Assembly: GCA_002451275.1 (NCBI GenBank) | Contig: DKBS01000206.1 | Span: 799-13,059 of the forward strand | DNA from: Planctomycetaceae bacterium UBA6894 | GTDB lineage: Bacteria; Planctomycetota; Planctomycetia; Gemmatales; Gemmataceae | Reading direction: 5' to 3' | Length of the DNA stretch: 12,261 bases | Part shown: positions 1 to 6,884 of the stretch, one piece after another | How positions within the stretch are numbered: position 1 is the first letter of the stretch | How the letters are laid out: each line of letters begins with the position of its first letter | Position numbers and translations under genes: made by a program | The notes under the pieces: model-generated | Told to the model about the DNA's origin: nothing | The model's input: only the letters and a program-made list of their open reading frames with translations | Database searches by the model: none

Positions 1-310
1 CGATGACCTGGCGCACATGCTCCATACGCTTTTCCAAATCGTCCGGATGGGCCAGACCCCGGCGCAGTCCGCAGGCCACCGCCGCGATCTCCAACTGGCG
101 CGACCGGGCCAGCGAGGCCAGTTCGCGCCGCCCCGTACCCGACAGGTTGCCCGGGGTGAGATCACCGCGAGCCTCGAACTGGATGGCCCGGGCGCCCATC
201 GGGCCGGCCCGGTCGATGGCCTGACGGATGGGCAAGGCCAAAGCCTCGATCCGGACAGCGGGACGCATGCGATTGAGACCGGGAACCAGCCCGGGAGAAA
301 CACCACTCAC
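1..310 (-). CDS. Sugar phosphate isomerase/epimerase-like TIM-barrel protein (N-terminal part only)
   Basis: Only the first 103 codons lie in the window; the gene runs off the left edge. After a short variable N-terminus the protein reads IEALALPIRQAIDRAGPMGA, then a segment ending in IQFEARGDLTP, then RQLEIAAVACGLRRGL. This is the opening of xylose-isomerase-like TIM barrels: a first helix, a strand ending at a substrate-facing position, then the next strand and helix. Such proteins isomerise or epimerise sugars or sugar phosphates, but the substrate cannot be told from this fragment, and the metal-binding residues lie further downstream. I chose the GTG start at 310-308 because a GGAG motif sits 7 bases upstream; it overlaps the upstream stop by four bases (GTGA). 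The alternative ATG at 268-266 has no ribosome-binding site. The overlap suggests translational coupling to the HYExAFE gene. The reading frame is certain; the family call is moderate. Confidence 0.68.
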   Translation of the reverse strand, partial: MSGVSPGLVPGLNRMRPAVRIEALALPIRQAIDRAGPMGARAIQFEARGDLTPGNLSGTGRRELASLARSRQLEIAAVACGLRRGLAHPDDLEKRMEHVRQVI

Positions 311-966
311 CAGCCCACTCCGTTGCTTGCGACCTGGGGGAAATCCTGTTGAACCTGCTCAAAACCGGGCACCTGCCCCAGAGGCTTGACCACCATGCGG
401 GCAGCCCGGGCCGGCAGATCGACCGTGCCCCACGAACGGCTGCGGATGCGCATGGCCTGGCGGAATTCCTGGAGCCTGGCGCAGCGGAACAGGTATCTGC
501 GGCCCTCGTGCCAAAAAAGATCGGGGCCGGCGGGGACATGGATGGCGTCATCTAGCCAGTAGGCGAACAGGAAAAGGCCATCCCATCCCGGCCCCAACCG
601 TCTGGACCAGCGCGCCAGACCGTCGAGATCGTCGAGCGTGACCCAGCACTCCCAAGTGCCGCCGGTTTTCAGGCGCGGGGATCGCTCCAGGTGCCAGGGA
701 CCTGGGATACTCCCGGCGGACGGGCGGCCTGGCGGCGACGACGCCGAGCCCGACGGGTGGCGTCGGCCCTTCACATCGACGACACAGGAGATCCCACCCC
801 GACCCAAGAGGAGAAAATCCGGACTTTTAACCGTGGTAAATTCTTCAGGACTGCCATCCGGCGACCCCAGGCTGGCCCGCTGGCGCTCATGCACGGGTAC
901 GAAGGCGAGCCCGGCCGACCTGAGCCAGGCGGCGGCGGCGCGCTCGTAATGGTTGTGTTCCAGCAT
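307..966 (-). CDS. HYExAFE-family protein with a predicted PD-(D/E)XK nuclease-like core
   Basis: 219 residues. The N-terminus carries NHYERAAAAW (residues 5-14), the position of the HYExAFE signature of a family of unknown function that I know from Planctomycetota. The Ala-Phe-Glu part is replaced here by AAA. Next comes SPDFLLLG (48-55) and, after a predicted turn, CVVDVKGRR (61-69). Asp50, Asp64 and Lys66 thus form the spacing of a PD-(D/E)XK nuclease active site, and Glu8 in the first helix would match the extra acidic residue of resolvase-like members. A later segment, WVTLDDLDGLARW and LFLFAYW (about 108-140), is also typical of the family as I remember it. No membrane segment is seen. 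The ATG at 966 follows the hisS stop by 15 bases, with GGGGTAGG just upstream. Nuclease activity is inferred from motif geometry only; the biological role is unknown. The last codons overlap the next gene. Confidence 0.8.
   Translation of the reverse strand: MLEHNHYERAAAAWLRSAGLAFVPVHERQRASLGSPDGSPEEFTTVKSPDFLLLGRGGISCVVDVKGRRHPSGSASSPPGRPSAGSIPGPWHLERSPRLKTGGTWECWVTLDDLDGLARWSRRLGPGWDGLFLFAYWLDDAIHVPAGPDLFWHEGRRYLFRCARLQEFRQAMRIRSRSWGTVDLPARAARMVVKPLGQVPGFEQVQQDFPQVASNGVGW
318..321 (-). promoter_or_regulatory. Ribosome binding site GGAG for the isomerase-like gene
   Basis: On the minus strand GGAG is followed by 7 bases and then GTG at 310-308. It lies inside the last codons of the HYExAFE gene. 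It decides the GTG start over the internal ATG 14 codons later, which has no such motif. Confidence 0.55.
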
Positions 967-981
967 GGGCCTACCCCGCGC

Positions 982-2316
982 TCAGGCCCGTCCCAACCGT
1001 GCCAGCGCCGCTGTGGCCAGTTCGGCCTCGGGCACCAGTTGCTCCTCGCGGTTGGACAGGTCCTTCAGTTTCCACAGTCCCTTTTCCCGCTCGTCGGGCC
1101 CTGCGAAGGCAGCCAGGCGGAAGCCACGCTTCTCCGCCTGCTGCAACTGCTGGCCCAGCTTGCGGGCCTCGGGGAACACCTCGGCCCCCACGCCCGCGGC
1201 GTGCAGTTTGCGCGCCAGGCCGTAGCACGAGCCCAGATGCCCCGCCTCGAACTGCAGCACCAGCAGGTCGGCCGTGACGGCTTTGCCCGCCAGCAGTCCC
1301 AATTCTTCCAAGGCTGCCAGCAGTCGGTCCACCCCCAGCGAGGCGCCCACGCCGGGTAGCGTCTGCTTGGTGTACAGGCCGGCCAGATCGTCGTAGCGGC
1401 CGCCGGAGCAGACGCTGCCGATCCCGGGCAACTTATCGAGGAACGATTCAAAGATGAGGCCGGTGTAATAATCAAGGCCCCGGGCGATGGAGAGATCGAG
1501 CGAGACCCGGCCGGGGGCCACCCCCGCCTGGCCGGCGACCGTGAGCACCTCGCGCAGGCGGGTGACGCCCTCCAGTCCGCGGGCGCTGCCCTCCAGCTCT
1601 TTTTCCAGCCGGTTCAGGATCTCGGCGGGCTCACCCTCCAGGCCGGCCAGCGTGAGGATCGACTCGGCCTGGGTGGTGGTGGCGCCGGCGGTGGCGGCCA
1701 TCTCGGCCACCACGGCGTCGCGCCCCACCTTGGGCAGCTTGTCCAGGGCGCGCAGCACCTCGACCGACTTGGCGGCCAGGCCCTGTTTCTCCAGGAGGCC
1801 GTTGAGCACCTGCCGATGGTTGACACGGATGGAGAAGCCGCCCACGCCCAGCGCGTCGAGCAGGTCATGGATGACCAGCAGCGTCTCGGCGTCGCTGGCC
1901 ACGGAAACCGTGCCGATGGTGTCGAAATCGCACTGCCAGAACTCGCGGTAGCGGCCGTGGCCGGTGTTTTCGCCACGCCAGACAGGGCCCATGGCATAGC
2001 GCTTGAACGGTGTGCCCAACTGGCCGGCGTGCTGGGCGGCGAAGCGCGCGAAGGGAACGGTGAGATCGAACCGCAGCGCCACATCACGGCCACCATGGTC
2101 GGTGAAGCGGTAGACCAGCTTGTCGGACTCGGCACCGCCCTTGCCCAGCAGGATCTCGGCGTACTCGAGAGCGGGCGTGTCGATGGGCAGGAACCCGTAC
2201 CGGCGGTAGACCGTGCGCGCGGTCTGCAGCAGATGCTCGCGGGGGATCATCAAGGCCGGCGGATAGTCGCGGAAGCCCTTGAGTGTGCGGGGCTCGATCT
2301 TCGCTCCAGTGGACAT
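982..2316 (-). CDS. hisS: Histidyl-tRNA synthetase
   Basis: 444 residues, full length for the family. The enzyme charges tRNA-His with histidine using ATP in the cytoplasm. Class II motifs appear in order: KGFRDYPP near the N-terminus (13-20), motif 1 around 40-68, motif 2 GRYREFWQCDFDTIG (121-135), the histidine-binding signatures ARGLDYYTG (278-286) and VCSGGRYDDL (302-311), and motif 3 PGVGASLGVDRLL (321-333). The anticodon-binding domain follows from about 348, with KLGQQLQQAEKRG (386-398) and the family's usual ending. The sequence LRFDLTVPFARF (81-92), in place of the LRPEGTA of Escherichia coli HisRS, together with QCDFD in motif 2, resembles eukaryotic and archaeal HisRS. The ATG at 2316 is preceded by AAAGG about 11 bases upstream. 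The gene starts 60 bases after the protease gene and ends 15 bases before the HYExAFE gene, so it probably shares their transcript. Confidence 0.97.
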   Translation of the reverse strand: MSTGAKIEPRTLKGFRDYPPALMIPREHLLQTARTVYRRYGFLPIDTPALEYAEILLGKGGAESDKLVYRFTDHGGRDVALRFDLTVPFARFAAQHAGQLGTPFKRYAMGPVWRGENTGHGRYREFWQCDFDTIGTVSVASDAETLLVIHDLLDALGVGGFSIRVNHRQVLNGLLEKQGLAAKSVEVLRALDKLPKVGRDAVVAEMAATAGATTTQAESILTLAGLEGEPAEILNRLEKELEGSARGLEGVTRLREVLTVAGQAGVAPGRVSLDLSIARGLDYYTGLIFESFLDKLPGIGSVCSGGRYDDLAGLYTKQTLPGVGASLGVDRLLAALEELGLLAGKAVTADLLVLQFEAGHLGSCYGLARKLHAAGVGAEVFPEARKLGQQLQQAEKRGFRLAAFAGPDEREKGLWKLKDLSNREEQLVPEAELATAALARLGRA

Positions 2317-2376
2317 TGCGTTGAGAACCTTTCAAAGCCGGACATTCACAATTGATTTCGACGCGCCGGAGACCTT

Positions 2377-3408
2377 TCAGCCCCGGGTTCCGGACTGCCG
2401 GTCACGACATCGGCTGGCGAAGAGTTCCATGAAACGCCGTTCCTCGGCGGTGAGCCCGTCGCGGCCCAGGCGGTGGAGTTTTTCCAACAGGCCGTCCATG
2501 CGCTCCTCGTCCAGGCGGCGGCTTTCGGCCTCGCGCTCCAGGCGTTTGGCTGCGACCCGTTCACGGTAGCGGGTCCACCACGACCGGGCCGGGGGTTGCG
2601 GGGCCATCTCCAGGCTGGTGGACGCCCCGAAGCCGTCAACGCCGCCCAGGAAATCGCCCTCGCCCGACTCCATGCGCAGCATCCGCTGCCGCGCCGCGGT
2701 CCAGATCACGATGGCCAGCACCAGACCCAGCACATCGTTCAGGGCCACCGCAGCCACCGCGCAGCCCAGCAGGCAGCACAGGCTCGCCTTCACCGCGGCC
2801 AGCACGCCGGAACGCTCGCCCATCCGCGCGGCGACCAGCCCCAGCAGGGCCTCGCCGGCATCGAGCGGCAGGGCCGGGATCAGCGCATTGAACAGAAAGA
2901 GGACCCAGTTGATCCAAAAAAGACGATCCAGGAACACCGCGAAGGGCGACAGGCCGATGGGGGGTATCAAGGGATCGTGGAAGGGGTCAAGCGGCGGGCG
3001 GTGCCCGGCCGCCAACAGCGACAAGGCGCACACCAGGCACACCAACAGGTTGGCCAGGGGCCCCGCAGCGGTGACCAGCAGGCGCGCACCCGGGGTGCAT
3101 TCCTCGCCGGGTTCCTGGCGGGTGAGCCCGCCCAGAGGCCAGAGGAGCATGCGTTCCGGGAAACCGCCCACCAGTCGGGCGGCAACCACATGGGCGATCT
3201 CATGCAGAAAAACAGAAAGCAGCAGCAGAATCTGGACCGCCAGCGCTGCGATCCAGATCCCCGGTTCCCCCTCGTTGGAAAAACCGGCCCGCAGGATCAG
3301 GCCCAGGGCGACCACCAAAAACAGCGCATGCAGACGAACCCGCACACCCAGGAGGCGCCCCAGGGAGATCGACCAGCCATCCGGCTCGTCCAGAGCAGGA
3401 TTTTCCAT
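2377..3408 (-). CDS. M50 (site-2 type) membrane zinc metalloprotease
   Basis: 343 residues. Intramembrane proteases of this family cut membrane-bound substrates such as anti-sigma factors; the substrate here is unknown. The N-terminal part GWSISLGRLLGVRVRLH (11-27) is the usual lead-in of SpoIVFB/S2P-like proteins. A membrane segment (about 28-40) precedes a second one (51-68) that ends in the zinc motif HEIAH (69-73, catalytic Glu70). More hydrophobic stretches lie at about 108-134 and 163-181, where NALIPALPLDAGE (174-186) carries the third zinc ligand Asp183; the family usually has a DGG form here, so Gly is replaced by Ala. Two further hydrophobic stretches follow (about 202-238). A basic, helical cytoplasmic tail (270-343) contains LEKLHRLGRDGLTAEERRFMEL, like the short tail found on some rhomboid proteins. 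I chose the ATG at 3408 because GGGAGG lies 6 bases upstream; an in-frame ATG at 3465 lacks such a site. Confidence 0.88.
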   Translation of the reverse strand: MENPALDEPDGWSISLGRLLGVRVRLHALFLVVALGLILRAGFSNEGEPGIWIAALAVQILLLLSVFLHEIAHVVAARLVGGFPERMLLWPLGGLTRQEPGEECTPGARLLVTAAGPLANLLVCLVCALSLLAAGHRPPLDPFHDPLIPPIGLSPFAVFLDRLFWINWVLFLFNALIPALPLDAGEALLGLVAARMGERSGVLAAVKASLCCLLGCAVAAVALNDVLGLVLAIVIWTAARQRMLRMESGEGDFLGGVDGFGASTSLEMAPQPPARSWWTRYRERVAAKRLEREAESRRLDEERMDGLLEKLHRLGRDGLTAEERRFMELFASRCRDRQSGTRG

Positions 3409-3413
3409 GCTCC

Positions 3414-3420
3414 ACCTCCC
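3414..3420 (-). promoter_or_regulatory. Strong ribosome binding site GGGAGGT for the M50 protease gene
   Basis: On the minus strand GGGAGGT stands just upstream of the ATG at 3408-3406. It is the strongest Shine-Dalgarno match in the left block and decides the start against the in-frame ATG 19 codons upstream. Confidence 0.75.
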
Positions 3421-3494
3421 TGGCCAGGCTCTTGAAAAAAGGGGATTCGACTGAGCACTTCCCACCCCGTTCCGGTCGGCGGAAATGCCTAACC

Positions 3495-3503
3495 ATCATA
3501 GCA
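3495..3503 (-). promoter_or_regulatory. Candidate extended -10 promoter of the protease-hisS run
   Basis: The minus strand reads TGCTATGAT, an extended -10 element (TG-N-TATGAT, five of six bases matching TATAAT). It lies about 85 bases ahead of the protease start, in the 167-base gap after the TPR gene. No good -35 box is seen at 16-18 bases, as is common for extended -10 promoters. In GC-rich DNA this match is notable but unproven, and sigma-factor preferences in this phylum are poorly known. Confidence 0.35.
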
Positions 3504-3575
3504 TGGCGCAAAAGCAGCAACGAGGTCAGGGAGAGCATGGCCCTTTGGGGCTCCGGGGCACCCGGTCCCTGGGTT

Positions 3576-6071
3576 TCAGCCAGGCGGGCCGGCTTCAGCC
3601 TGACGGATCCGGTCCAGCGCTTCCCGAGCCTGCCAAACCAGCGGATTTCCCTCAAACCCCTCCACCTCGCGATAGTGTTTGCGCGCTTGGCGAAATTGGC
3701 CCAACCCCTCGTGCGCCTGGCCCAGCTTGAACAGGGTGTTCGCGCCGGAGCGGGAGGATTTGCGAAAATCCTCCAAGCAGTCGATGGCGTCCTGATAGCG
3801 GCCCATTTCCAGGTAGGCATCCCCAAGGGCCTGGTTGGCGCGCTGCCATGCCTCATCGGATTCACCTTCCACCCAGTTGGAGGGCTTGTTGGTCCGCACT
3901 TTTTCCCATTCGGCCACCGCCCCATCCCGGTCGCCCAGCCGTGCCAGGGCCCGGCCCAGCATCTGGCGGCTGGGGAGATGGTCGGGACGCACCAGCAGCG
4001 CCAGACGGAGAAGATGCTCGGCAAAGCGGAGCCATTCCGGGTCGGCCTGGTTGGAGTCGAGCGCCTTGCGGGCGCGCTCGGCGCAGAACGCCGGGTCGAT
4101 GATACCCTTGAAGGTGTCGGGAGATGCCTGGACCTGCTCGGGGGTGATGGACCAGAGATACCGCTCCCGGCGTTCAAGCAGGTCGGTATCCTTGCCCGCA
4201 TAGAGCAGGCCTTTCTCAACCGCCCGCAACGCATGGGCCGGGTCGCCCAACTTTTCGTGCAGTTCCGCCAGCTTGCGCAGGGTTTCCAGGCCGCTGCGGT
4301 CATTCTCGGTGTACAGCGTCCACAGGCGGGCCGCCTCGGCCCAGTTCTCCTGATGCTCGGCCACCTCGGCCAGGTATTTCACCGCGCGGAAGTACATTTC
4401 GCGGTCCTCAGCCGACAGGTTGGCGATGCCCTGTTTCTGGGCAAGCGACACGGCCATGCGAAAGTGATCTATGCCCGGCTGCTCCTCGCCGGCAGCCTGC
4501 AGCGCGCGGGCAACAGCGACAAGCGAGCCGGGCGAGGTGGACGGATTGGCCCGGGCGGCCAGACGCACCAACTCGCAGCCCCGGGCCCGGCGGTTGGGAT
4601 CTTCCAGCATGCCCACGGCCAGACCTTCGACCCGGCGCCAGTCCACGGCAGGGCCGCCTTCGTCCACCAGCGGGCCGTGGCGGGATTCGTCCAACCTTTC
4701 CACCAACGAGCGCCACGCGGCGCGCAGGCGGGGGTTTTCGGTATCGGCCTCGAGCGCCTGCTCCACAGCCTCCCAGGCCTCGAGCACCGCCTCGGGGCGG
4801 GCTTTCAAAAGCGGTTCGGCCACTTCGCCACGCAGCCGGTCATGCCAGGCCATCGCCAGCAGCCAGAGTTGCCGGCGCGCCTGCCGGGCCGGGCCGGATG
4901 GGCCGGCCCCATCGCTGGAGTCTGCCGGGGCCTCTAACAGGGCGCGGGCCCGGCGGGATGCCACCTCGGTTTGGCCAGCGTGCAGGTCCACCACCACCCG
5001 CCAGTATTCTGCCTGGGGAATAAGCGGCGGGTCGAGTTTCTCCACCAGCGCCAGCATGCGGTCGCATTCCTCCAGGCCAACAGGCCCGGGATTGCTGCCC
5101 AGCCGCCGGCCCACCCAATCGAGACAGCGCTCGGCGCGCACGAGCGAGCGGGCGTTGGTGTCGGCGAGCAGTTCCTCGGTGTCGAGCTTGGAGGTGAGGC
5201 GCCAAAAGTCGGCGAGTGCGCGCGGGTTGCCTGGGTCGATAACCAGGGCCCGTGACGAGCAGCCCAGGGCCTTGCGCCAATTGCCGATGCTCATGTTCAG
5301 CCTGGCCCGCGTGAGCAGCTTGCCTAGGCGGATGCGCCCCGCGATCCCCTCGCCCAGCAACAGGTAGGCCAGGCTGGGAATCAGCAGGCCCAAACCCAGG
5401 CCCCACCCCGTGGCTCCCGAGGCCAGATAGACTCCCAGACCGGGCAGGGCCGTGGTCACGCAGCCCAGCTCGGCCTCTGATTCAGGCTCGAGGCTGGTGA
5501 GAACCAGTCCGATATGGAGCACCAACGCCGCCAGCAACCACAGACCAGCCACCACGCAGCCGGGCGGGCGCACGCGGGCAAGCCCTTCGGTACCCCACAG
5601 GCCCAGGGCCAAGCCCATGGCCCCCACCATGATGAGACCGAGCGCCGCTCCGATCCCCAAACGGGCGGCACGGCTTGGAATCTGCTGCAATATGGCGAAC
5701 ACAAATCCCAGCATGGCACCCGCCAACGACAGGCCAAGCAGCCAGCCTGCGGCATCTTCCCCGCCAATGGGGTGGAGAAAGGCCACAATCCCGGCCCCCA
5801 TGCCGACCACCAGGCCGGCTTGGGCCAGCCAGCCATCCTCGAGCAGGCCGAGCATCAGACGGCTGCCGATGCTTCCCGAACGGGGCCGCCCCAGTGTGGC
5901 CAGGGTACCGAGCACCCAGCCACCTGCGGCGCATGCCAACAGGAGGCCCAATTCCCGCCAGCAGGCATGGTCCGCCAGGCCAAGCAGGCGGGCGGCGTGG
6001 AGCACCAGCCCCAGAAAAACCCCTTTGACCAACAGTTCAGATGGAGGCATACGGTCCGTATCCCAAGGCAT
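3576..6071 (-). CDS. Large multi-pass membrane protein with TPR repeats, function unknown
   Basis: 831 residues in two halves. Residues 1 to about 245 are hydrophobic, with roughly seven or eight likely membrane segments (near 12-32, 40-60, 83-100, 108-130, 138-160, 171-193, 205-219 and 222-240). From about 250 the protein is soluble and helical. A TPR unit (257-290) ends in the typical ALVIDPGNPRALA. A less regular helical middle follows (300-545), then clearer TPR pairs at about 558-625 (YLAEVAEHQENWAEAARLW and LAELHEKLGDPAHALRAVEK) and 684-803 (LGRALARLGDRDGAVAEWEK, LGDAYLEMGRYQDAIDCLED and LGQAHEGLGQFRQARKHYRE). Such repeats bind other proteins, so a membrane scaffold is plausible, but no enzymatic motif is visible. 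The start is uncertain: the ATG at 6071 has no clear ribosome-binding site, and an ATG at 6050 has a weak GGA four bases upstream. It diverges from purN and lies 167 bases ahead of the protease gene. Confidence 0.85.
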   Translation of the reverse strand: MPWDTDRMPPSELLVKGVFLGLVLHAARLLGLADHACWRELGLLLACAAGGWVLGTLATLGRPRSGSIGSRLMLGLLEDGWLAQAGLVVGMGAGIVAFLHPIGGEDAAGWLLGLSLAGAMLGFVFAILQQIPSRAARLGIGAALGLIMVGAMGLALGLWGTEGLARVRPPGCVVAGLWLLAALVLHIGLVLTSLEPESEAELGCVTTALPGLGVYLASGATGWGLGLGLLIPSLAYLLLGEGIAGRIRLGKLLTRARLNMSIGNWRKALGCSSRALVIDPGNPRALADFWRLTSKLDTEELLADTNARSLVRAERCLDWVGRRLGSNPGPVGLEECDRMLALVEKLDPPLIPQAEYWRVVVDLHAGQTEVASRRARALLEAPADSSDGAGPSGPARQARRQLWLLAMAWHDRLRGEVAEPLLKARPEAVLEAWEAVEQALEADTENPRLRAAWRSLVERLDESRHGPLVDEGGPAVDWRRVEGLAVGMLEDPNRRARGCELVRLAARANPSTSPGSLVAVARALQAAGEEQPGIDHFRMAVSLAQKQGIANLSAEDREMYFRAVKYLAEVAEHQENWAEAARLWTLYTENDRSGLETLRKLAELHEKLGDPAHALRAVEKGLLYAGKDTDLLERRERYLWSITPEQVQASPDTFKGIIDPAFCAERARKALDSNQADPEWLRFAEHLLRLALLVRPDHLPSRQMLGRALARLGDRDGAVAEWEKVRTNKPSNWVEGESDEAWQRANQALGDAYLEMGRYQDAIDCLEDFRKSSRSGANTLFKLGQAHEGLGQFRQARKHYREVEGFEGNPLVWQAREALDRIRQAEAGPPG

Positions 6072-6148
6072 CGCCGGAAGGCGGGTGCGAGGCTGTGCGC
6101 GTTTCCGGGTGAGTGGTTTCCCCCGGCCCGCTCAGCAGTCGATTGTAC

Positions 6149-6163
6149 TTGTTCAGCAAACAA
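6149..6163. repeat. Inverted repeat TTGTT-N5-AACAA between the TPR gene and purN
   Basis: TTGTTCAGCAAACAA has perfect 5-base arms around a 5-base centre. It sits in the 168-base divergent region, about 77 bases before purN and 78 before the TPR gene. On the minus strand a TACAAT hexamer (6142-6147) lies just downstream of it and could be a -10 box for the TPR gene. An operator is possible, but a short dyad like this can arise by chance. Confidence 0.3.
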
Positions 6164-6239
6164 CCGGGGCGCTGGTGCTTCCTTGCCATACTCTAACCAG
6201 CGGATACATGGCGCCGGATTGGGCAAGCTGGGACGGAAC

Positions 6240-6878
6240 ATGGCCAAGAAACTGAAGCTGGGCGTGCTGTTGTCAGGCGGGGGTACCACCCTCCTCAACC
6301 TGCTGGAACGGCAGAAAGCAGGGAGCCTGGCGGGCGAGGTGGCCTGCGTGGCATCGGACCGGCCCGGGGTGCTTGGTCTGGACCGACCAAGGGAGGCGGG
6401 TTTTCCTGATATTCCCACCCGCGTGGCGGAACCTCCCAGGGATCTGGCGGCCCGGCCCGGCTGGGGAGCGGATTTGCTGGACTGGTGTGGCAGTCACGGT
6501 GCCGAGGTGGTGCTGATGTGCGGATTTCTGCGGCTTTTGCCCCTGCCCGACGCGTGGGTGGGCAGGGTGCTGAACATCCACCCTTCCTTGCTGCCCGCCT
6601 TTGGCGGCAAGGGTTTTCACGGGGAAAAGGTGCACCAGGCCGCGCTGGACACGGGGGTGAAAATCAGCGGCTGCACCGTGCACTTCGCGGACCAGGTGTA
6701 TGACCGCGGGCCGATCCTGGTGCAGAAGGCGGTGCCGGTATTGGAACACGATACCGCCAAGACCCTGGCTTCCCGAGTTTTCGGCGCGGAATGCGAGGCC
6801 TATCCGGAGGCGGTGGCCCTGCTGGCGGCGGGGCGGGTACGGCTGGAACAGGGCCGAACCCGCATCGCACCCGGTTGA
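6240..6878 (+). CDS. purN: Phosphoribosylglycinamide formyltransferase
   Basis: 212 residues, normal for the family. The enzyme transfers a formyl group from 10-formyltetrahydrofolate to glycinamide ribonucleotide, the third step of de novo purine synthesis. VLLSGGGTTLLNLL (9-22) is the phosphate-binding loop, a GGGTT variant of the usual SGNGSNL. ASDRPGVLGLDRPREAG (38-54) and VLMCGFLRLLP (91-101) follow. The catalytic region is NIHPSLLPAFGGKGFHGEKVHQAAL (112-136), with the family's Asn112 and His114. CTVHFADQVYDRGPILVQ (145-162) supplies His148 and the catalytic Asp155 in YDRGP. The GGKG insertion after LLPAF is a style I associate with planctomycete and plant-like members. The ATG at 6240 was chosen because homology begins directly after it; GGGACGG lies just upstream as a weak ribosome-binding site. 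The frame stays open far upstream, but that part only shadows the TPR gene. It converges with the stress-protein gene, with 6 bases between stops. Confidence 0.95.
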   Translation: MAKKLKLGVLLSGGGTTLLNLLERQKAGSLAGEVACVASDRPGVLGLDRPREAGFPDIPTRVAEPPRDLAARPGWGADLLDWCGSHGAEVVLMCGFLRLLPLPDAWVGRVLNIHPSLLPAFGGKGFHGEKVHQAALDTGVKISGCTVHFADQVYDRGPILVQKAVPVLEHDTAKTLASRVFGAECEAYPEAVALLAAGRVRLEQGRTRIAPG

Positions 6879-6884
6879 GCCCGC

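Noticed and set aside
2473..3435. Open frame of 320 codons on the plus strand
   Set aside because: Antisense shadow of the M50 protease gene; its low-complexity Gln/Arg/His product has no recognisable domain.
3552..3566. CCGGG-N3-CCCGG hairpin downstream of the TPR gene, considered as a terminator
   Set aside because: The stem is only 5 bases and no T-run follows on the minus strand, so it is not a convincing intrinsic terminator.
3432..4937. Long open frame of 501 codons on the plus strand
   Set aside because: It lies antisense to the TPR gene. Its translation is rich in Gly, Gln, His and Arg with no domain likeness, which is the usual shadow of a GC-rich gene.
5514..6239. Upstream extension of the purN frame by 242 codons
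   Set aside because: It is antisense to the membrane half of the TPR gene and has no PurN likeness. Homology begins right after the ATG at 6240.
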